DNA from: Rhizobium sp. Q54
Lineage (GTDB): Bacteria > Pseudomonadota > Alphaproteobacteria > ATCC43930 > CGMCC-115725
DNA: 64,000 nucleotides
NCBI GenBank assembly: GCA_945861155.1
Contig: CAMATN010000002.1
Location: forward strand, 20,956 to 84,955
Direction: 5' to 3'
Shown here: positions 29,995 through 36,986 of the stretch, in pieces
How positions within the stretch are numbered: position 1 is the stretch's first letter
How the letters are laid out: every line of letters begins with the position of its first letter
The notes under the pieces: generated by a model
The model's database searches: none
What the model saw: the letters and a program-made list of their open reading frames with translations, nothing else
Told to the model about the DNA's origin: nothing
Translations under genes and position numbers: made by a program

Positions 29995-31401
29995 ATGGCA
30001 CACCAAGACGACATCGCTCTGATGGCACACCTGATGCGACGTGCGGGCTTCGGAGCAGGCCGCGACGAACTCGAAGCGCGCGTGGCCAAGGGCTACGAGG
30101 CTACGGTTGAGGAATTGCTGCACCGTGAGGCGCAGCCCCCGGTCGATGCCTATACGCTGCTGCGCTATCAGCCGGCGTCATTGTTGCCGGGCGGACAGCC
30201 GCCAATGGGCAACCTCAATTGGATGTACTACCTGGTCAACACCAAGCGGCCGCTCGAAGAGAAGACGGCCCTGTTCTGGCACCATGTCTTTGCCACCGGT
30301 AATTCGAAGGTGGACAATTACGATCAGCTGCTGGAGCAGATTGAAATCTTCCGGCAGCGCGGCCTGGGCAGTTATCGCGATCTGCTGCTCGAGATGGCCA
30401 AAAACCCGACGATGATTTTCTGGCTGGACAACAACCAGAACCACGGCAAGGCGGTCAACGAGAACTGGGGCCGCGAGCTGCTCGAACTGTTCAGCCTGGG
30501 CGCCGGCAACTACACCGAGAAGGATGTGCGGGAATCGTCCCGCGCCTTCACCGGCTGGACCTTCGAGACCAAGATCCCGCGCGCACCTTATGGCCGGTTT
30601 CCCTGGAAGTTTGAGTATCGCCCCGAAGATCACGATGACGGCGAGAAAGAATTCCTCGGGCATAAGGGCCGGTTCAACGGCGAGGACATCATCAACATCA
30701 TCGTGCAGCAGCCGGCTTGCGCTCGCTTCATCTGCCGGCACCTGTACAATTTCTTCGTCGCCGATGAGGCTCAGGTGCCTGCCTGGCCGATTGAGCAGCC
30801 GCGCGACCCGAAGGCGATCGACACCCTCGCGGGAACCTTCAAGGACTCGAATTTCGACATGACCGCCACGCTGCGGGTGTTGTTCAATTCGGATTTCTTC
30901 AAGAACGCCCGCTTCCAGCACATGAAATCGCCCGCCGAGGTGGTGGTCGGCACACTCCGGCTGGTCGGTGGCCATGAGCTCCCGCGACCGGGGTACGGCG
31001 AGCTGTCGATGAACACCGCCTATATGGGTCAAGATCTGCTCAACCCGCCATCGGTGGAAGGGTGGCACACCGGTAAGGAATGGATCAACAGCGGCTCGTT
31101 GATGGCCCGCGTCAACTTCTGCGCCGAAAAAATCGGCGATCCGGCGTTGCCCGGGGTTCGCGCCATCATCAACCGGCTGAAGGCGAAAGGCACGCTGAGC
31201 CCGGATCAGTTGGTCGATGGGTGCCTTGACCTGCTGGGCCCGGTGGAAATCGGTGCCGACACCAGGAAGGAGCTGGCCGCGCAGGCCACCGCGTGGGGCC
31301 AGACCAGCTGGGATAACGACAGCAATGCCAAGCTCGCCGACCTGCACACCAGCCAGATGCTGCAATTGATCGTCGCGACGAGAGAGTATCAGTTCGCGTA
31401 A
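29995..31401 (+). CDS. DUF1800 family protein (cassette gene 1)
   Basis: The 468-residue protein shows the DUF1800 pattern: ALMAHLMRRAGFGAGRDELE at the N-terminus, the core ALFWHHVFATGNSKVDNYDQ, the signature VNENWGRELLELFSLGAGNY and SRAFTGWTFE, and the late PPSVEGWHTGKEWINSGSLM. DUF1800 has no established enzymatic function; members are usually encoded with a DUF1501 protein. No signal peptide or twin-arginine motif is present at this start, which is fixed by the strong ribosome site GGAGGAGG. It is followed after 32 bases by the DUF1501 gene, which has its own strong ribosome site. Confidence 0.92.
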   Translation: MAHQDDIALMAHLMRRAGFGAGRDELEARVAKGYEATVEELLHREAQPPVDAYTLLRYQPASLLPGGQPPMGNLNWMYYLVNTKRPLEEKTALFWHHVFATGNSKVDNYDQLLEQIEIFRQRGLGSYRDLLLEMAKNPTMIFWLDNNQNHGKAVNENWGRELLELFSLGAGNYTEKDVRESSRAFTGWTFETKIPRAPYGRFPWKFEYRPEDHDDGEKEFLGHKGRFNGEDIINIIVQQPACARFICRHLYNFFVADEAQVPAWPIEQPRDPKAIDTLAGTFKDSNFDMTATLRVLFNSDFFKNARFQHMKSPAEVVVGTLRLVGGHELPRPGYGELSMNTAYMGQDLLNPPSVEGWHTGKEWINSGSLMARVNFCAEKIGDPALPGVRAIINRLKAKGTLSPDQLVDGCLDLLGPVEIGADTRKELAAQATAWGQTSWDNDSNAKLADLHTSQMLQLIVATREYQFA

Positions 31402-31433
31402 CAACTGACACTCATCAGACAAGGAGGAATACG

Positions 31434-32564
31434 ATGCCAGCGACTGAAAAAGACCCCGTAGTAGTCGTACTGCAACTCACCGGCGGGAACGATTATCTGA
31501 ACACGGTGATTCCCTATAACAATCCGCTGTACCGCGATGGCCGGGCAGCGGTGGGGATCCCCGACAACCAGATCATGCACCTCGACAAGGACTATGGCAT
31601 CCCGCATTACATGGCCCCACTGAAGCAGTTCTGGGATGAAGACAAGCTCGCCATCCTGCACGGCGTCGGCTACCCCAATTCGCCGCGCTCGCATTTCCGC
31701 TCGATGGACATCTGGCATACCTGCGAGCCGGAAAAGGTCGGGACCGAGGGTTGGCTGGGCCGGGTGGCGCGCGAATTCGACCCCAACAAAGAGAACGTCG
31801 TCACCACCGTAAACTTCGGGCCATGCCTGCCTCGCTCTCTGGTGGTACAGGATGTTCCGGTGGCGTGCGTGGCCGGCGCATTGGAAAAGTACGGCTTCCT
31901 GCCGACCATCCAGGGTGAGCAGCGCCTGCAGGTGCTCAATCGATTCTCGCAGATGTACCAGCCGGCGTTGGGCACCGGTCCGGTGATGGATTATCTCGGG
32001 ACCACCGGCCTGGATTCTCTGAAGGGCGAGGACATCCTCAAGGTGGCGCCGCTGAAGTATTCGTCGACGGTGACGTATCCCAATACCTCGATCGCGCGCA
32101 AACTCAAGGGTATCGCCCAGGTGCATTTCGCCGATTTGGGCAGCCGGATCTTCTACTGCGATCACGGCACCTTTGACACGCATGCCGGGCAGAACCCCGG
32201 GCACGGCAATTTGTGGAGCGCGGTGACAGAGGGTCTCGACGCCTTCATGAAAGACCTTCGCGAGCACAATCACGCGGACAACGTCATCGTCCTGATGTTC
32301 TCGGAGTTCGGTCGCCGCGTGCAGGATAACGGCTCCGGCACGGATCACGGCGCCGGTGGCGTGGCCTTTGTGCTCGGCGAGAAGGTCAAAGGCGGCCATT
32401 ACGGCGAGATGCCCTCCCTGAAGCCGGAACATTTGGTTCAGGGCGACCTCAACCCGAATATGGACTTCCGCAGCGTCTACTCGACGATCCTCGACAAATG
32501 GCTGAAGGTGAACCCAGCACCGATCGTCAACGGCACATTTGAGCAGCCGGCCTTCCTCAATTAA
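31434..32564 (+). CDS. DUF1501 family protein (cassette gene 2)
   Basis: DUF1501 proteins belong to the alkaline-phosphatase/sulfatase-like superfamily and usually begin with a Tat signal. Family segments are VVVLQLTGGNDYLNTVIPYN, HGVGYPNSPRSHFRSMDIWH, YCDHGTFDTHAGQNPGHGNL and VLMFSEFGRRVQDNGSGTDH. Asp/His residues in these blocks are possible metal ligands. The ribosome site AAGGAGGAATACG fixes the start, and the protein begins MPATEKDPVVVV with no leader, so it is predicted cytosolic, unlike most family members. A 16-pair hairpin lies right after the stop, before the NHL gene. Confidence 0.92.
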   Translation: MPATEKDPVVVVLQLTGGNDYLNTVIPYNNPLYRDGRAAVGIPDNQIMHLDKDYGIPHYMAPLKQFWDEDKLAILHGVGYPNSPRSHFRSMDIWHTCEPEKVGTEGWLGRVAREFDPNKENVVTTVNFGPCLPRSLVVQDVPVACVAGALEKYGFLPTIQGEQRLQVLNRFSQMYQPALGTGPVMDYLGTTGLDSLKGEDILKVAPLKYSSTVTYPNTSIARKLKGIAQVHFADLGSRIFYCDHGTFDTHAGQNPGHGNLWSAVTEGLDAFMKDLREHNHADNVIVLMFSEFGRRVQDNGSGTDHGAGGVAFVLGEKVKGGHYGEMPSLKPEHLVQGDLNPNMDFRSVYSTILDKWLKVNPAPIVNGTFEQPAFLN

Positions 32565-32584
32565 CCGGAAGGCCGTCGGCTATC

Positions 32585-32622
32585 GCCCTCTTTCCCGTGG
32601 CACAGACCATGGGAAGGAGGGC
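32585..32622 (+). terminator. Long hairpin between DUF1501 and NHL genes
   Basis: GCCCTCTTTCCCGTGG (32585-32600) and CCATGGGAAGGAGGGC (32607-32622) form a 16-pair stem with two G-U pairs and a six-base loop. There is no T-run, so it may be an mRNA stability or partial-termination element rather than a classical terminator. Its core arms match the hairpin after the NHL gene. Confidence 0.7.
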
Positions 32623-32697
32623 CCATGCCGAGGCAGCGTAAAGCGAACGCCTCCCGGATGCCGGAAGGCCGACAAGTGATTTGGATAGGAGCAAGCT

Positions 32698-33801
32698 ATG
32701 CCGCTGACAACGGTCGCGAGTGGACGCGTCTATGATTGGAGCCATGCCGTCGGGCGCGGCGCGGCGCGGGGCACGGGGTTCAATTATCCGCAGACAATGT
32801 GCCTGGGTAAAGGTGGCATCGTCTACACCGCCAATCGGGGCAACGAAAACAATTTCGGGATGCACGTCAATAAAGTGAAACTCGGCGGTCCAGGCGAAGA
32901 AGAATTGCTCGCCGACTTTTTCGATTATGGCGAAGGGGACGGGCATAGCACTTGGCCGTTTGGCGTCGCCACCGACGACCAGGACCATGTCTACGTCTCG
33001 GATGAATGGGAGAACTCGATCTCGGTGTTCGACACCAGCGGCAAGTTCCTGCGCAAATGGGGAACGACAGGCAGCGGCGATGGCGAGCTGCTGCGCCCCG
33101 CCGGTCTCGCGGTCGAGAAAAACGGCAATGTCATCGTCGTCGACAGCGGCAACAATCGCCTGCAAGTCTTCAGCCCCGAGGGGAAGTTTGTCGGGAAATG
33201 CGGCAAGGCTGGCAGCGGCCCCGGTGAGTTCAACCAGCCTTGGGGGATCACCCTCGATAAGGACGGCAACATCTTCGTCGCCGACTGGAAGAACCACCGC
33301 GTGCAAAAGCTGACCAACCAGGGCAAGCCGCTGATGAGCATCGGGGAATACGGCGCGATTGAAGCGCCCGAGGATTCCTATGCGGTGACCTACATGGGTC
33401 CGTTCATCGCCGCGGCCTCGGAGAAGGCGGGCAATCCCAGCCCCGGCAAGTTCAATCATCCGACCGATGTCGCGGTGGACAGCGATGGCGACATCTACGT
33501 CGCTGATTGGGGCAACCATCGGGTCTGCGTCTTCGATTCGGCTGGAAACCCGATTACCAGCCTGGTCGGCGATGCCCACGTGCTGTCCAAATGGGGCCAG
33601 CAGAGCATCGACGCCAACCCCGACATGATGAAAGCGCGGCGTCGGGTAAAGAGCCTCGAGCCGCAATGGCGTTTCTGCTTCCCGACCGCGGTCGATTTTG
33701 ATCCGGAGACCGATACGGTCATCGTCGCCGACAGCCAGCGTAACCGCCTGCAGATCTACAAAAAGGTGCGCGACTACACCGATTTCCAGGCGAACCTGTA
33801 A
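32698..33801 (+). CDS. NHL-repeat beta-propeller protein (cassette gene 3)
   Basis: The 367-residue protein is built of NHL repeats, visible as repeated blocks: WPFGVATDDQDHVYVSDEWE, LRPAGLAVEKNGNVIVVDSG, NQPWGITLDKDGNIFVADWK, NHPTDVAVDSDGDIYVADWG and FPTAVDFDPETDTVIVADSQ, about six blades. Such propellers act as binding platforms or as enzymes such as lyases. There is no signal peptide (it starts MPLTTVASGRVYDWSHAVGR), so it should be cytosolic like the two genes before it. It lies 133 bases after DUF1501, across a strong hairpin, with GATAGGAG as ribosome site. The three together appear to be one functional unit. Confidence 0.9.
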   Translation: MPLTTVASGRVYDWSHAVGRGAARGTGFNYPQTMCLGKGGIVYTANRGNENNFGMHVNKVKLGGPGEEELLADFFDYGEGDGHSTWPFGVATDDQDHVYVSDEWENSISVFDTSGKFLRKWGTTGSGDGELLRPAGLAVEKNGNVIVVDSGNNRLQVFSPEGKFVGKCGKAGSGPGEFNQPWGITLDKDGNIFVADWKNHRVQKLTNQGKPLMSIGEYGAIEAPEDSYAVTYMGPFIAAASEKAGNPSPGKFNHPTDVAVDSDGDIYVADWGNHRVCVFDSAGNPITSLVGDAHVLSKWGQQSIDANPDMMKARRRVKSLEPQWRFCFPTAVDFDPETDTVIVADSQRNRLQIYKKVRDYTDFQANL

Positions 33802-34144
33802 CAGCTGCCGGACCGGGTGCCGCCACCGGCGCCCGGCGTAAGTCTTTCCGCTCTTTCCCGCCTTGCTTTGTGCGTCGGCGGGAAGGAGCGGTTTGCGTTA
33901 AAGCCCCCCACCGCCCACTCCCGCGAGCCGCTCCGGCAGCCCGGTTGCGTACGACAGGCGCGCATCACAGGCGCTGAATGCCTCGCGCCCGTGGTGCGCG
34001 CTCGCCGCCAGCGTCGGGCGCGCAATGGCATAGTTTAGAAATGCTCTAATCTATTGACTGGTCCGTCCGCCGACCCATATCGAAGCCATCCGTCGGGCGA
34101 GCCGCCCAACCGCGGCCACCTGTCCTGTGTCATAGGAGTGAAGG
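33802..34144. other. 343-base intergenic region (NHL gene to rubrerythrin)
   Basis: Apart from the hairpin at 33848-33891 I see no gene. The last 120 bases before rubrerythrin are AT-richer around 34030-34060 (AATGCTCTAATCTATTGACT) and may hold its promoter: TTGACT at about 34055-34060 is a -35 candidate with no convincing -10. Confidence 0.5.
33848..33891 (+). terminator. Long hairpin after the NHL gene
   Basis: CCGCTCTTTCCCGCC (33848-33862) and GGCGGGAAGGAGCGG (33877-33891) form a 15-pair stem with one G-T mismatch/wobble and a 14-base loop, followed by TTTGCGTT. The inner arms CTCTTTCCCG and GGGAAGGAG are the same as in the hairpin at 32585-32622, while the outer pairs differ in a compensatory way. 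It is a likely terminator of the cassette. Confidence 0.7.
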
Positions 34145-34564
34145 ATGGCGTCTCTTAAGAATTCCAAGACCGAGGACAATCTGAAGGAAGCGTTTTCCGG
34201 CGAAAGCCAAGCCAACCGCCGCTACCTGTATTTCGCGCAGAAGGCCGACGTTGAGGGCTTTAACGACGTCTCGGCCGTGTTCCGCTCGACTGCGGAGGGC
34301 GAGACCGGCCACGCCCATGGCCACCTCGAATTCCTCGAGGAAGTCGGCGACCCGACGACCGGAAAGCCGATCGGCCGTACCGGCGACAATCTGCGCGCCG
34401 CGATCGCCGGCGAAACCCATGAATACACCGATATGTATCCGGGCATGGCGCGCACCGCCCGCGACGAAGGCTTCGACGAGATCGCCGATTGGTTCGAGAC
34501 GCTGGCCAAGGCCGAGAAATCGCATGCCGGCCGCTTCCAGCGGGCGCTCGACACATTGGCCTGA
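34145..34564 (+). CDS. Rubrerythrin (erythrin domain, no rubredoxin domain)
   Basis: The 139-residue protein is a ferritin-like diiron peroxidase domain. Iron-ligand motifs are AFSGESQANRRYLYFAQKAD, STAEGETGHAHGHLEFLEEV, AAIAGETHEYTDMYPGMART and LAKAEKSHAGRFQRALDTLA, giving the expected Glu and Glu-x-x-His ligands. The C-terminal rubredoxin domain of classic rubrerythrin is absent. It is followed by an Fe-S protein and a DUF3501 protein, an arrangement recurrent in Proteobacteria; the Fe-S protein could supply electrons in place of rubredoxin, which is inference. The ribosome site GGAGTGAAGG precedes ATG 34145. Confidence 0.93.
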   Translation: MASLKNSKTEDNLKEAFSGESQANRRYLYFAQKADVEGFNDVSAVFRSTAEGETGHAHGHLEFLEEVGDPTTGKPIGRTGDNLRAAIAGETHEYTDMYPGMARTARDEGFDEIADWFETLAKAEKSHAGRFQRALDTLA

Positions 34565-34593
34565 TCCGACGCTGATCCGGGTGAACTAACGGG

Positions 34594-34625
34594 GGGTGCG
34601 GAGCATCGGCTGCTGCGCCCTTCTT
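34594..34625 (+). terminator. Hairpin after rubrerythrin
   Basis: GGGTGC with a two-base bulge then AGCA pairs with TGCT and GCGCCC (34594-34620), followed by TTCTT. This could partly end the rubrerythrin message before the Fe-S protein gene, giving more rubrerythrin than partner protein. Confidence 0.4.
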
Positions 34626-34669
34626 CCATTTTGACCAGGCCGGGACCATTCCGGCGATGAGGTGACCGG

Positions 34670-36046
34670 ATGCGGGAAGGCAGTCTGGACGCACCGACGC
34701 GTCATGTAATCCGGTGGGAAGACCCCGATTTCACCGACCGGGACAAGACCGAAGCGGAGATGCGGCGGATTTTCGATATCTGCCACGGCTGCCGGCGCTG
34801 CTTCAATCTGTGCGATTCGTTTCCGCGCCTGTTCGACCTGATCGACAATTCGGCAACCGGCGAAGTTGACGGGGTCGCGGCGGCCGATTACCGGCAGGTC
34901 GCCGATGCCTGCACGCTCTGCGACATGTGCTTCATGACGAAATGCCCCTATGTGCCGCCGCACGAGTTCAACCTCGATTTCCCGCACGTGATGCTGCGCT
35001 ACCGCGCCGTCGAACATAAGGAAGGGCTGGTGCCGTGGGCGCGCACCGAGCTCGGCAAGACCGACCGCAACGGCCCACTCGCCCGCTTTGTCGCGCCGCT
35101 GGCAAATTGGGGGAGCGAGCGCCACAACCGGCTGACCCGGCCGGTGCTGGAAAAAACGGCTCGGGTCCATCGCGACGCCGAACTGCCCAAATATCACGGC
35201 ACCACTTTCGCGATGCGGGCGCGCCGCGCGCCGCCGCCCGTCGATTCGAGTGCTCCGGCGGCGGGCCGCAAGGCCGTGCTCTACGCGACCTGCTTCGTCA
35301 ACTACAACAATCCGAGCATCGGCGAGGCGGCGCAGGCGGTGCTCGCGAAGAACGGGGTGGCGACCGAAATCGTCTACCCGCAATGCTGCCAGATGCCGCA
35401 ACTCGAGGCCGGCGATCTCGCCAAGGTCGCGGCCGGCGCGCGGCACGTCGCGGCGACGCTCGCGCCCTATATCGACCGGGGCTACGACATCATCGCGCTG
35501 GTGCCGTCGTGTGCGTTGATGCTGAAATTCGAATGGCCATTGATCGTGCCGGACGATCCGGCGGTCGAGAAGCTGGCGGGCGCGACCTTCGACATCGCCG
35601 AGTACATCGTCGGCATCGCCAAGAAGGAGGGGCTGGCGCCCGGGCTGCGGCCGCTCGACGGCGGCGTCACGCTGCACATCGCCTGCCATGCCCGGGCTCA
35701 GAACATGGGGCAGAAATCGGCCGAGATGCTGCGCCTGATACCCGAGGCGCAAATCGGCGTGATCGAGCGCTGCTCCGGCCATGGCGGCTCCTGGGGCGTG
35801 CTGAAGGAGAATTTCGAGACCGCGCTCAAGGTCGGAAAGCCGGTGGCGCGCCAGGCAATGCGCGCTCCGACGCCGTTCCTCGCGTCGGAATGCCCGCTCG
35901 CCGGGTTGCACATCCTGCAAGGGATGGAGCTGCTTGCCCAAGGCGAGAGCCTGCCCGACCGCTCGCTGCACCCGATCGAGCTGATCGCGCGCGCCTACGG
36001 CATCGCCATTAGCGCGCCGGAGCCCGGCACGAGGACGGCGCCATGA
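34670..36046 (+). CDS. Fe-S oxidoreductase, GlcF/heterodisulfide-reductase-like
   Basis: The 458-residue protein has two 4Fe-4S motifs, ICHGCRRCFNLCDSFP and ACTLCDMCFMTKCPYVPP, followed by two CCG-type cysteine-rich domains (CFVNYNNPSIGEAA with PQCCQMPQLEAGD; IACHARAQNMGQKSAEMLRL with RCSGHGGSWG). This matches the electron-transfer subunit type of glycolate oxidase (GlcF), GlpC and HdrD-like proteins. Its neighbours are rubrerythrin upstream and DUF3501 downstream, whose ATG overlaps its stop by four bases (ATGA). A role as electron donor to rubrerythrin in peroxide removal is plausible but unproven. Confidence 0.9.
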   Translation: MREGSLDAPTRHVIRWEDPDFTDRDKTEAEMRRIFDICHGCRRCFNLCDSFPRLFDLIDNSATGEVDGVAAADYRQVADACTLCDMCFMTKCPYVPPHEFNLDFPHVMLRYRAVEHKEGLVPWARTELGKTDRNGPLARFVAPLANWGSERHNRLTRPVLEKTARVHRDAELPKYHGTTFAMRARRAPPPVDSSAPAAGRKAVLYATCFVNYNNPSIGEAAQAVLAKNGVATEIVYPQCCQMPQLEAGDLAKVAAGARHVAATLAPYIDRGYDIIALVPSCALMLKFEWPLIVPDDPAVEKLAGATFDIAEYIVGIAKKEGLAPGLRPLDGGVTLHIACHARAQNMGQKSAEMLRLIPEAQIGVIERCSGHGGSWGVLKENFETALKVGKPVARQAMRAPTPFLASECPLAGLHILQGMELLAQGESLPDRSLHPIELIARAYGIAISAPEPGTRTAP

Positions 36047-36651
36047 CCGCGCCGCCATCGCGCGCCCGGCGCCAGCTCAGCCGCGCCGATATCCTGCCGA
36101 TCGAGGAATACGTCAAAATCCGGCGCCAGCGCCGCAGCGAAATCTCCGAACTCAAGAAGCGCCGCCGGATCGAGATCGGCCCGTTCGCGACCTTCTATTT
36201 CGAGAATTTCGACACGATGTGGCAGCAGGTCCACGAGATGCTCTACATCGAGAAGGGGGGCGAGGCGCAGATCGCGGACGAGCTGGCGGCCTACAACCCG
36301 CTCATTCCGCAAGGCGGCGAACTGGTGGCCACGGTCATGTTCGAGATCGCCGACCCGACCCGGCGCGCCCGTGCGCTGGCGCAGCTCGGCGGGCTCGAGA
36401 ACCATGCGATGATCGAATGCGCCATCGGGGGCGGGCGGGTCCGCGGCGAAGCGGACCCGACGCGCGAGAATACCAGCCCCGAGGGCAAGGCGTCGGCCGT
36501 GCAGTTCATCCGCTTTGCGCTCGCCCCGCAGCAGGTTGCCGCCTTCAAGGCGCCGGGCGGCCGGATCGTCGTCGGCTTCGACCATCCGCAATATGGCCAT
36601 ATGGCGACATTGCCCGAAACCGTCCGCGCCGCCCTCGCCGAGGATCTATAA
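36043..36651 (+). CDS. DUF3501 family protein
   Basis: The 202-residue protein begins with LSRADILPIEEYVKIRRQRR and contains FATFYFENFDTMWQQVHEML and GGELVATVMFEIADPTRRAR, segments I associate with DUF3501, which is encoded with rubrerythrin and Fe-S oxidoreductases. No enzymatic motif is obvious. The ATG at 36043 overlaps the upstream stop, so its amount is tied to that of the Fe-S protein. Its function is unknown; it is most likely a partner protein in the same electron-transfer module. Confidence 0.85.
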   Translation: MTAPPSRARRQLSRADILPIEEYVKIRRQRRSEISELKKRRRIEIGPFATFYFENFDTMWQQVHEMLYIEKGGEAQIADELAAYNPLIPQGGELVATVMFEIADPTRRARALAQLGGLENHAMIECAIGGGRVRGEADPTRENTSPEGKASAVQFIRFALAPQQVAAFKAPGGRIVVGFDHPQYGHMATLPETVRAALAEDL

Positions 36652-36986
36652 CCAGCCACCATGGATCGCGGGACCGCCGCTGCGCCCCCGCGAAAGCGCA
36701 GGTTGTCCGGTTAACCTCGGAAGCGCGGTGGTGAGAAGGGTTTACAGCTAAATTGTCTCAGAAAAATCCCCTTGGCCGGGCTTGTCCCGGCCATCCACGT
36801 CGTGAAACGCCCGTGAAGTGTCCAGGAAGACGTGGATGGCCGGGACAAGCCCGGCCAAGGGGGGATCTGTGGTTGTGGCTGTGTACTTCCTTGCAACCGC
36901 ATTGGTGTCTCCGGCAGCCCTGCGGCTTTTCGCGGGGTGACGAACGCGGGAGACCGAGCGCCGCGTAAAATGCTATTGCGTGCGCG
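36652..36986. other. 335-base intergenic region with an inverted-repeat element
   Basis: The gap between the DUF3501 and ABC-F genes contains the 34-bp inverted repeat at 36768-36862 and no gene that I can support. No promoter for the ABC-F gene is obvious. Confidence 0.6.
36768..36862. repeat. 34-bp perfect inverted repeat (dispersed palindromic element)
   Basis: The arm at 36768-36801 (beginning CCCCTTGGCCGGGCTTGTCC) is exactly complementary to 36829-36862, separated by 27 bases. Each arm also contains a small palindrome (GGCCGGGC...CCCGGCC). A diverged relative lies at 60154-60243. The core CCGGGCTTGTCCCGGCCATC is a repeat I associate with intergenic palindromes in Rhizobiales and Rhodospirillales. 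Confidence 0.93.
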
